Source of the DNA: Bimastos eiseni | Taxonomy: Eukaryota; Annelida; Clitellata; Crassiclitellata; Lumbricidae | Direction of reading: 5' to 3' | DNA length: 64,000 nucleotides | Assembly (NCBI GenBank): GCA_959347315.1 | Contig: OY365808.1 | Location: 6,165,057-6,229,056 of the forward strand | In this document: positions 9,486 through 20,700 of the stretch, in pieces | Numbering within the stretch: position 1 is the stretch's first letter | Layout: the number at the start of each line of letters is the position of its first letter | Made by a program: the position numbers and the translations under genes | The notes under the pieces: model-generated | Databases searched by the model: none | The model's input: the letters and a program-made list of their open reading frames with translations, nothing else | Told to the model about the DNA's origin: nothing

Positions 9486-10892
9486 GTCGAGTTTTGATCC
9501 AACGATTAAAATTAAATGATTATATAGCAGATGGCGATGATTACACGGTGCATGCGTCTGTTTTGCTTGGCTGAAAATATGGCCAAAAACAATGAGGTCA
9601 ACTGGAATTAGCAGTTGCTGGTAAATTTTGCAATTGAGTGTGTTGGTTCCTTGTAAGGTTAATCACAGGTCATTTCTGGAAATATGTGAAACAGTAAGGT
9701 GTGACAATCTTAAATTCCAAGTGAATATTTCTGTTGATTCTTTCCCACAGCCCTAAGATGGCTTTAATGATACTAGTTCGACATTGTACGTCATCTTGTT
9801 TTTTTCAGGTTGGACAAGATTTTATTCATGTAAAATGTTGCGCATTGGATGACTTAAGCCTACCTGACGACTACAAAAAATGTATGAGAATGTGAAATTC
9901 TGTAGGTGCGGAATAGTTTTTCGGACTTCCTGTAAATACTCTTACATCAGCGTAGGCTACTTGTACTAAGTTTATGCCCTCACTTTATTAGACCAGACCT
10001 GGCTTTGAACTGCTTCACGAATGTTTGTGCCAATCTGGTCTTCCTATTTGTTTTCTTCTGATTATGGTACACTTAATTATTGACAATTCCAAATGTGATT
10101 AATTTCTTCAATTTTCAGATTACTAGATTATTTCTAGTTTTAATGTTATTGTCACTGTTATTATTTTCCTTGATACCTCGTCTTGAAAATTCGTTGTCAA
10201 CGTTTGAATCACTTCTCTGGGTCCACTTTTTAGTCTCTGCTTTGAAATGAAACACTATTTGCTTCCTTGTGACTTTTAAGAAGCCTATTAAACAAATACA
10301 TGAATATGGGTTTAATGCTGTTCTTGTTGCTGTTTTACGCTGGAGACATAAGAACAACGCAGTAGACATGTTTTATAATCATACGAATAGTGTGAATTGT
10401 GAAATGTAATCTTAATTCTCACTAGTTGAAACTAAATACAAGATTAAAACTAATATAAAATATAAATATCTATATGAAAATAATGTAGCAGTTGATGTGC
10501 TGTTAGTCTTCTGTTGATGATTAATTAACCCTTTGTTACTGTTGTCATGCGTTGTTTAAAAAGAACGTATTTGTTCTGGACTTTGTAATAACAGTTTCGA
10601 AGACCATTGAAAGGTACTGCTGGTGCTGCTTAACAATTGGAAAATATTGCTTAACATTTTACATTCATTCCAGGCCATTTTAAATGGCACTGCACCACAT
10701 CATTCTAATAAAATAGATGCATATACTTGTATATTCTACAGTTTTCTTTCAAGATTTCAAACATTTGTTTTTATTTTTTTCTACATAGATTTTTTGTTTT
10801 TATTTAGTTAAGTTCTAAAATCTTTCTAGTTTTCGTTCTCATATTTGTTTTGTTCACGAAATTAAGACTGGTTACCGTTACTGGTTACTGCT

Positions 10893-11042
10893 GCGGACCT
10901 CCTGGAAACCGAACTCTGACTGCCCACAGACTATTCTTTGGACAACCCTTTTGATTTGATGCAGCGCTCGTGAATAAGCTGGTGCCCTGCGCTTAGCTTT
11001 AAAGTGGCGCTTTAGAAATTTGGAGATTACGATTACGAAGAT
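10893..11042 (+). repeat. Family D dispersed repeat (longest copy)
   Basis: GCGGACCTCCTGGAAACCG, GGACAACCCTTTTGATTTG, GTGAATAAGCTGGTGCCCTG, GTGGCGCTTTAGAAATTTGG, then ATTACGATTACGAA. Other copies: 2698-2825, 43670-43765, 59297-59420 and (-) 63458-63560. Confidence 0.6.
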
Positions 11043-11258
11043 AATCTTGGCAAAACTTGAGGAAAAGTTGTACCAGTCAATATACACTGCCAAATGTACA
11101 CTGAAGTTTTACTGTATTTTCATTTTCTCTCTTTGCCTTTGTATTTTGATGTAAACTGGCATTTTGGATGCAAGTCTTATGATTTACTTATGATTTACTT
11201 CTGAATCAACTAAGCCAGTTGTTTGAAACTGATAGCTACGACAAGAGTGTGCTAAAAG

Positions 11259-11468
11259 TGTGGCACGGTGGCCGGTTGGTTAGAGCAATTGGTCTGTAAT
11301 GCTCAGTGTGTGCCAAGTGAGCAGGTTCGACCCACGTCCGAGGTATCACTGTGTAGGGACCTAGAGCAAGTCCTTCATGCACAATTGCTCTGCAGTACAA
11401 CTGCAATTGTGCCGTTGAGGCAAAAAATGTTGGAAGAAAGGCGATATCAAATTTCTGAATAAAAAAAA
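11259..11468 (+). mobile_element. SINE-A copy with A tail
   Basis: Starts TGGCACGGTGGCCGGTTGG, has B box GGTTCGACCC (11324-11333), a body with GTAGGGACCTAGAGCAAGTC and GTACAACTGCAATTGTGCCG, and ends in an A-rich tail after TTTCTGAATA. The most complete copy in the window. Confidence 0.82.
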
Positions 11469-13049
11469 GCAACTGAGAAATCAATACAGTTCGTTATTTA
11501 AGTGTTGAGCAGATTTTGCTATCTAGATAAATGCATTTAGATGCATGAAGATGGCTACAATGCTTAGAGTTGCTGTAATTGCTTTGCTGGATGCATTTAT
11601 TAAGATTTTTTCAGATAAATGTGAATTCACAAGACAGAATTATAGGGCATGATCGTATATTTCATTCAGAGAATCGTATCAATGGTCTCCTCTGCCAAAC
11701 TTCAGATTGTGCATTATCCTTGTGTAACACTTTGCCCTTGTTTTCAGTCTATTTTAGTACACTCTTGTCGTTAAAATCTTAATATTATATGCATGGCATC
11801 TGTTGGTTAGTGCATGTTTTTTAACACTTGGATAGCATCCATAAGAAAAGCAACCATGGGGGGCGGGGAGGGCACAGAGTAATGGTTAACACACTGTCAT
11901 GAAGAGCAGTGGGAAGTAAGAAGTAACATTGATTCCTGCTACCCAATGATGTTGGCTAGCCTTCCATTCACCAGGCGGCATCGTTGTTGGTGAAAATTAG
12001 ATGTAGGACACAACTGCACATAATTAAATTTGACTCCCGTAATAACTGGTGATCAGCTCACAAGCTACTATACATGTAATTATACTGCGTTGTGTCCATT
12101 TTAAATCAATAAACGATGATTACTATAATTAGCTGGGAGTGTTTGGTAAAAGAAGCATATGTATGATTCTTCGTCTTGTTAATTTTACGCTGTTGCTTTG
12201 TGGTGTTGTATTCTTGCCCGAATATTGCACTGTCTCTGATTGATTTTGTTAATTTGTTAACTTTCAATTGTCATGCTCATTTTGTTTACACCACGCATCA
12301 CAGTAAATGTAATTTGTGACAGAAATTATCAGGATATGAATCATCAATTTATTCCGCTTTAGAATTAAACCTTGTTTTAATAATGCCTCGTTTATAATCC
12401 GCCATGCGATACAACGCGCAAAAGTAGCTTTACGATGTTTGATTGTAATTTTATGCTGTACAAATGATTGCTGTTGAATGAAATGCCTTGATGTATTACA
12501 CCTACCTTAGCATAAAAAGATACACTGTATTGTGTCGTGCGATTGCTAGAGTTGCGATCAAATTAATCATGTCTTACTGGTCGGTCTGTTGTCTTATTGC
12601 ACTGTCTCTAAAATCACTTGAGTTATGTTGCACCAATTCCTGGACAGTAGATTTTTTTTTTCAATTGTTGGTACTGTTCAAGCAAAACATTTCAAAGAGA
12701 TTTGGTGATGTAATCGTTTTTGCGTCATCCATTGTCCTGCTGATAAATGTCTGTCGAATTACATTGTGCTCACGTCAATTGTCCTTGCAATGAAATACTG
12801 ATGGTATGATAATTTGTTGTCGAGTCATTGTTTGATTTCAACTGTGGTTATTTTGAATCAAATTAGTTTAGAACATGTAATGCTATTCCTATGCAGGTGA
12901 CATTGGATCTTTGGCTCTTACCTAGGAACTCTCCATCCCATTTTATTCCACTCTGAAATATGTCTTATTTGGCCGAGGTTGAACTGAACTGGACTGGGAG
13001 TAGATTTTTTGATCAATCACTACGGACATGTCCTTTTCAATATTATCAC

Positions 13050-13084
13050 TTTATTTACAATGAATGTGTAAAATTGTAAATAAA
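13050..13084. terminator. Inverted repeat with a polyadenylation signal on each strand, between convergent genes
   Basis: Arms TTTATTTACAAT (13050-13061) and ATTGTAAATAAA (13073-13084) are exact reverse complements around an 11-nt loop. AATAAA therefore reads on + at 13079-13084 (for EEA1) and on - at 13055-13050 (for LRIG). Its position fits 3' end formation for both genes; function is inferred. Confidence 0.5.
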
Positions 13085-14269
13085 AACAATAGGTCAAACA
13101 AATTTCACGAGGTATGCGATCTATGGAGGAGAATGCAATCAGTGAGTATGCTAAAACTTAAATACCACGTCTTCAGAAAGTGAAATAGGAAAATTCCAGA
13201 TTTTTTTTTCACCACAATAACCTTCCACAGCAGAGATAAATGCTTTAGCTACTCATCCTCCGTACTTACTATATTGTTTCATTTAATATGCAGGCAGTAG
13301 ATGCCCTGGTCCTGTAATGCTATGTACATAGAGGGTTCCACAGTATGACTATGACTACAGAGGTCACATATAAAAGGAATCACTCGACCTAAACCATGAC
13401 GTAAAAACCGGTCACGGCTCTTGTGTTTCTTAGGTGTTCGGAACTTTCTCTTCTTTTAAAAAAATCTTGGTGCCTAACTGCATCTCAGATTTACCTGGAC
13501 ATAACAAGTAATGGTTCAGCAGGGCAACAGCAGACAAATCGGCTAAACACTTTGTGATAAATATTTTAAACAAATGCAAAGGCCGAGAAATTGCACTATT
13601 TTGATTGAAATAAGAACTCAAAGCAAATATTCAACGTATCCCTTATTATCTACTGCTTATGCTAAAACTTGTGGATTCCACATTGCTGCAACTGAGTCTG
13701 ACAGCCAGAACTCAGAACTTCTTAGGTATATGTTGCTTTCAGAGATAAGGAATAGGTTCCAAAGCAAATTTCCAGCCACTGACAGAACTAGAACACGATC
13801 TTGACAAAATTGTACGTTTTGAACAGACACTAATTACAATTCAATAAAATGCATTCTCCAGTCTATACAGACATCTTTTCAATCTGCCACATAACACAAA
13901 CAATCAAAACTTGCTTTGATGCAGCTGCACATTAAATCATCACATTTGCCATGGTATCACTAGATGCTTCCATCATGGCTAGTAAACTACATAGAACTCA
14001 CATGTGCTGACAATTGTATGCATTTCCTGTGCTTATGGGAGCAGCATATGCTATGCTAGTAATCGGTAGCACTTGGTAACAACTGCCAGTACCAGCCATT
14101 AGTAGCCCTCACCAGTTCTATTAATTTCCCGTAATCTACTATGGCCAAGTTGGACCTTTTTGTGCCGATTCGTTTTCCACGCAAGCATTCCACATGTTGC
14201 ATCGAAAGAAACTGGAAGAATATGAATAAATAGTGAATAGTAGCTGTTACATCAATAACGCCATTATGG
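13050..14269 (-). other. Probable LRIG 3' UTR
   Basis: About 1.2 kb between the LRIG stop and the - strand AATAAA at 13055-13050. No frame shows coding character and I recognise no repeat family here. Confidence 0.45.
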
Positions 14270-14700
14270 CTAATGGTCACGGCGGCCGACCGCAGGCAAT
14301 GCCTCGGCCAATTGTCTGTGCAGACTGTCAGAACGATAAGAACGATCGACAACAGCGCCTGGTCCCGAGACGTGCCAACAGTTTTCGAAAGACGGACCCG
14401 GACCAGTTCGTAGTCTTTCGTGCAGATGGCACGTGACCGCCGCCGCCGCTTGCCCTTCTTGACTCTTCGGACAAGCAGCGGGGTATCTGTTAGTGCACAG
14501 GCGACGCCTGTCGCCCGCCGCAGACAGATCGCTGTCGGACAACGTGTGCCACCCGATGCATGGGTCTGTGGGGACGGGGCCCATCGACGACGGGGCTTCG
14601 ACCGTGTGTCGGACCACTTCCAGGGAACGACATGCGTCCTTAACGGAAGATTGGACGCTCGCGTTTTTGCTTGCGTCTGGCATGCTGTGACGTCGGCAAT
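14270..14700 (-). CDS. LRIG: LRIG exon 18: C-terminal tail, stop at 14270-14272
   Basis: Acceptor CGTTTTAG, then an open frame of 143 codons including TAG, GC-rich unlike its surroundings. Segments such as [18 protein letters not shown] and [17 protein letters not shown] look like a disordered tail. Phase 1 entry fits either exon 16 or the internal donor of exon 17. Adding it brings the total to 1134 residues, the usual LRIG size. I see no clear residue-level similarity to vertebrate tails, so confidence is moderate. Confidence 0.55.
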
Positions 14701-17700
14701 CTAAAACGATCGCAGATGACGTCAGTATAGCAATTATTGTATCAACAGTTTCTCATCTTATAAGCGTATTAGAATTGACAATATAACTAAAGTTGCCGTC
14801 TGGTCAGCTTGATACTCGTGAAACGATTATTTAACATGATTTGAGTTTACGATGAAACCGGTTGGTTGCAAACCCATTAGAAGACTAAGACCAGATGATT
14901 TACTTGGTTACAACATATGAAGTTCACAAGATACAGTCACTATACACTATAACAAAAAGGTCACACAGACTAATTTCAATTGGATGAATAAACAAAACAG
15001 TAAATAAATAGATTGAACAATCATTGATTGAATGGCTGATTGATTGATAGATTGATTGATTTCTTATAATAATATTACAACCGACAATATAACTAAAACT
15101 AAACCCTACTGTTGACTGGTGGAAGCCTGCATTTTCGCAATCTGTCCGCCTCGTTGCCAACCTCTGGCGAATGTGAGTGGCTTGATTTCTCGTTACTTTT
15201 ATTTGAGTCTGTACAAAAGCAGCCACTGTCTTGGTGGCATCGGCAAGAATTGTACACATAAAAATCCACGCTCGGCGAGCACTTCCGAGTCGGATCGGAA
15301 AGAAGCCTCCTTGTGCCCTGCATGACGGAAGAGTACTCCTCGGCTGTGACGCTGCGCCCTGAAATTACAACAAAATATCCTCGTTTAAACCTGCAGAAGG
15401 CAAATAGAAATGCAAGCAAAGCAGTTTTGCTAACAGACGTATTTACTCATTCACTAAGACATTTAATTTAACATCATTTAGGCCAGCGCAGAGTTGATAT
15501 CCTGAAGAGGCGCTATATAAATTCGCGATTACATTACATCAGGTAAGCAAAATCATCCTAACATACTTACACGTGGCTGTATAAAAGAACTTCGTTAGAA
15601 TAATAATATTGAAAATTCATGTTTAATGGACACATAAGAAGATCAGTCCTTTCACCTTTTTATGACCAGTGTGTAGTACCGTTGGGTGTTAAAGAGTCAA
15701 GCTAGCACTGAGACAGCCATGGCTATGAAGTGCTAGCAACTCCGTTTTCTAAGCCTCAGACAAGTCTCATCTTCCCTCTGACAGTGGTGTGCTCATCATA
15801 GACAAGATGGCTAGGGGACAAAGGTGGACCTGAAATCTCTACACAAATTCCCGTCCTGGCTGAAATCCAGGCAGTTTTGTAACAAGGTTGATTACAAAAA
15901 ACCAATAAAAATTTCTGGATTAACATCTCAGAAGTAATACTAGCCTTAGAATCAACATCCGGAAATAGTAAGTTAACCCTTTAATGACCAGTATTACTGA
16001 TTATGCCTTGAGTTTTACTATATGCCGATTGTTAAAGGGTTGAAAGTGATTCGGGTCCACCAGAGGCAAGCATTGCAAATCTCACCTGAATTGGTCCATA
16101 GAACGGGCGATGACCTTTGCCCCGTGATGCTGCTGCCATCTTCATTCGCATGGAACGGTGAGCTCGGAATCTCTCCCGGCAGAGTAGTTTCGTCAGTCGT
16201 GGTTGACCCGTATTCTTCCCGCTTCAGACGAAGTCGGTAGATGACGATGACCCACACGAGCGATGTTCCCACAATGCAGACGACAACCGCAATGACAATG
16301 ATTCCGACACGAGTCATGTCATCGCCCTGGTTGCTCTCGGCAACGTAGTTCCTGTCGCCGAACGAGGACAACCCGATGACCGTGAAGTGAGAGGTCGCTC
16401 GCTCACTACCCAATGAGTTAGTCATGAAGCACGTGTACTCCCCTGAGTCGCTCGGTTGGGCATTTACGATCACCAGCAGCTGGCCCTCAGCGGCAAAATA
16501 GTGGCGTGAGGTTACAAACAGTGGTTGTCCCTCTTTGAGCCAGTCAAGGCGAGGCCGGCCTCCTACGCGCGAGGACATGCATTCAAGGACAGCAGTTTCG
16601 CCCTCAGTCACAACCTTCTCTCGTGAAGTCTTTGCAAATGACGGAGCTCCTGAATAACAGCACATTAACAAATCCAAATACATAAGGCATCAAAACATAG
16701 TTGTAAATAATTTGCACCCACAAATTAACCAATACAAATATCGCACTCAACTCTGATGAACAATTGATATTATATTAAATTTACACTTTAATTTAAATGT
16801 GCCGTGCAATATCAAGTTGAAAACCATCTGGAGAAACAGGATAACCTAAAACCATCATGGTTGGTGTACAACTGAAAATTTGCGACAATGATATAAATGC
16901 CTTAAAAATTTCACACAACTTAACACTTTTACTACATGCTTGCTGATACAGCACAACCCAGAATCAAACACTACTGGATATCCTACACAACTCAATATCC
17001 TACACTTCTTGATATCCTACACTATTCGATACCTTACACTACTCGATATCTGACAGAACCTAGAATCACTCACTGAGCACAACAAGCGTTGAGTTGGCTT
17101 TGATAAACCCAGCATCGTTCTTGGCTGTACAGGTATAGACACCCTGATCCTCACTCTTCACTTCGACGATAAAGAAGACGTCATCAGATGGCATGACGTG
17201 CATTCGTCGTTCCCTGGCAGCCGGGAAGTCGTCCCCTCCGTCCTTCTGCCACGCAATCTCTGGCGTCGGTTGGCCGGAAGCAGCGCACTCGAGCCTGGCA
17301 GTGCTGCCGGCCTTCACGGTCACGTCGCTCGGCGTCTTTACAAAACGCGGAAAAACTGTGACAGAAACAATTCAGAATTACGAACGATCGTCCTTGAGCA
17401 TACGGGTAAATTTTGTGTCCCATCTCCTCTACATAGACATGTAGTGACTACCCAGAGGAGTGAACATAGAGACGGTTATTTATATTAAACTAGGCTAGGG
17501 GCACGAACAAGGTTTTTTAAACCTACTAAAAGCATCTCCAACGGCTCAATCCATGTCAGTTTATGCTACTCACTCGTACAAACAAAAGAAACTAGTGGCA
17601 AAGTTGTGATAGGAACACTGAAGGATAAATTTATCGCAACAACAAAACTGTCGAGTGGCGAAAGCGAACGACTGGTCGAAGCAACAAAAGGTAAAATGCA

Positions 17701-20700
17701 TAGAACCTTGTTCCAATTTCTTTAAATTCAAACACATGAACAGACCGCATTTACCTCCAACTGTGATCTCCGCCTTTGCTGAATACGATGTTCCGAGTGC
17801 ATTTGAAACGATGCACTGATAGTGGCCAGCATGCTCGTTTTTAACTGGACGTAATACCAGATGGCTCGTATACTCCACCAGACCTTCCTTGTTGTTGGTT
17901 CGTGCCGTGTTTTCGACAAGCGCGTTGTTCAAGATCTAAAATACAACAAATTTATCCAATAAATTTCTGATATCTGTCCACTTGACCTAATTGAACAAAT
18001 TCACACCCACCAGCCCTAAAACTAGCAGCACAAAATCTTAACTTCTTTCTCAGTTGCGTTTAGTAAACTCTAGTCCTTAAAGTATTTGCATTGTATTTAT
18101 TGTTCAGGTAAATTACTGACTGCCACTTGCAGAAACATAATTGTAGTGTCGATGAGCAAATTCAATTCTTAGAAAAAGCACCCGTACGCTACAAAACCTT
18201 TGTGTAAATCAAAATTCACTAATATAATCATTTCACTTCTTGACCTTACTTCAAAATCTTTCTGGATCGAGCTTCTGCACATCACACATTCATATTTCCG
18301 TGTGCCATGGCATGTATTATGAGTTACAACTATTTCTTGTAATAAATAAATAATAATAATAACAATCATTTTACCAAGTGGTCCTTTTTCCAATCGATCT
18401 TCAGCTGTGAGTCGCTGCTGGTGGCTGCCGTGCATGTCAAGTTCAGCGTTGCATCCTTCAGAGCGATCTGTGACTGAGGATCTTTGACGATCATCGGTTT
18501 AGGAAAATCATCTGCAGTGGATAATCAATCACAGAATTTTTATATCTGAAATATTTGAAATTTTTTTATTTTGATATCGCCTGTCTTCCAACATCTCCTG
18601 CTCAGAAGTGCACACTCCTCGACAGCGCAATTGCAGTTGTACTGTAGAGCACTTGTGTGTGAAGGACTTGCTCAAGGTCACTACACAATGACTCCTCTGA
18701 CGAGGGTCGAACCCGCTCACTCAGCATACACTGAGTGCTACAGGCCGACCGCTCTAACCGATCAGTCGCCGTGCCACAAAATTGTCAACAGTCTGTTGAT
18801 TGATTGCAAAATCAACTAATTGGCATTTGATGGATTCTTTGATTATCTCCAGTGGAAGATTATGAACAACAATTGAACGTGTGCTTAACGTGACTGGGAA
18901 ACCAATGCAGTTCAACGTTCAAGCGCTAGAAAGTGTTTAGCGATTAGAACGTTATCTGTAGACTGTTAGACAGATACCTTATTCATTGTTTCGATTTTAT
19001 CTAAACATTGCCTAAAGCTAATCAAATCTCTTATCATACAAAAGGATGATGCATGACAATTGAATGATTGATTGATCGATTGAATGATTGATTGATTGAT
19101 TGATTGCCATTGACAGAATTTTACCTAGAATTACCTAGAGTGTACTAAGTGCAACTTACACATGTGCCAAACTACATTGCCAAATAGAAGGCATCATATC
19201 TAATTTGTGACGAGGCCACAGTGCCAGTCTCAAGCCTGGATAAAGGAGGAGGGCAATGCTAATGATCTTTATTGTCACACAGTGGCGTTAAACTACTACT
19301 ACTACTACTACTACTGTGATTACAAAGGCAGACAAAGTGTGACTGCCCAACGACTCCACCGATACATTAATCCTAAAATTAAATTTCATACAATAAAAAA
19401 CTTTGACTGACCACACTTGAGGTTGCCTCCATCCACTTCAAGTATACTCTGGCCTTGAATTGCCACCGGATGGGCACACTGGGCAATGACGTTCACCTGC
19501 TGCCCTGTTCCCCTCAGCCAGATCGGAAGCCATGACAAATGACAGTCACACAACAGACTGGTCGAGTTAAATCGCCTGCAAACGTCATACACAACACTGC
19601 CAATGAGAACTCCAAATACTCATAATAATCTCATATAAAGCCCATGTCTTTAAATTTCTTATTCAACACAGTGCAGAGATGCAGTATATGCAGTTGCTGT
19701 TGTGGGTTTATCTAACTGGAATGACCTTCCTCCATCACCAAGGGATTAACTAATGACTGCTTTCTCTCCATCGGTTTCTCACTCTTTAAAGGTGTTTTTA
19801 TCTCCGGGGTTTCCATGCTGAGAGTGCCTCTTAATAGTTATTCTAAAAGAAGCACTCTATACATCTAAAGATACGATACGATAAAGACACGATACTTCTT
19901 GAGGAGGCCTATCCAAACTCCCATTGAAACCTCACAAGACACAAATACCCTGGAAGTGTACTTACAGCTGTTCAAGATCTTTGAGGGGTTCGAAGGCATT
20001 GTCCTGTATGCTGGTGATGGAGTTGGCCAAGAGATTCAACTGTTTGAGGTGATGAAGGCCTTTGAATGTGTGCCTGGCGATAGACTTGACGTTGTTCCCA
20101 TCCAACGAGAAACGCGTCAGAGACGACAGACTGGAGAAGACGCTGTTTGTGTCCTCCAACGTACTCGACAACTGGTTGTGATTCAGATCTCTGTTATACA
20201 GAAGCAACAAATGATCTCCTCTGCAATTCTTTGGTTAAAAAAAATCTTGTGCTAACACCTTGCATCAACATCTTGTGCCAACATCTCCTGTCAGCTTCTC
20301 GTGTCAACATCTTGTGCCAACATCTTGTGTCAACATCTCTAGTCAACAACGGTTGTGGAAACCAATTCTCCTGCATCTTAAGCTAAGCAGTTTCATTTGT
20401 GCTCAAAATGACAAAAGGTCTGCCCAAAGCAAAACACAAATACTCACAATAATGACAAAAGCATAGCAGTAATCATAGGAATAAGCACAAATTTAATAAA
20501 ATAGTATTTATAATAATGATTATAGTAACGATAATGACGATAACAATGACGACAACAATGATAATAAATATGATACTGAAATATTATGTTGCTGTTGTTG
20601 TTGCCTTATTCTTATAGCATGTGCTACTTCTCTCAACTGCTGTTATTGTAGCTATAATCAGCATATAGCCAACGTTTGGTTTGTTTTTTCAGTTGTGCTT

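Larger units (their letters stand above)
9486..13084 (+). other. Probable EEA1 3' UTR and intergenic sequence
   Basis: No coding exon is recognisable. AATAAA signals on + lie at 10707-10712, 11458-11463 (inside a SINE), 12108-12113 and 13079-13084, so the 3' UTR end cannot be fixed from sequence. A family D repeat (10893-11042) and a SINE-A copy (11259-11468) lie inside. The 3' boundary is an inference. Confidence 0.45.

Noticed and set aside
14420..14704. + strand frames opposite LRIG exon 18
   Set aside because: They are shadows of the GC-rich - strand exon, which has an acceptor and phase agreement; the + frames have neither.
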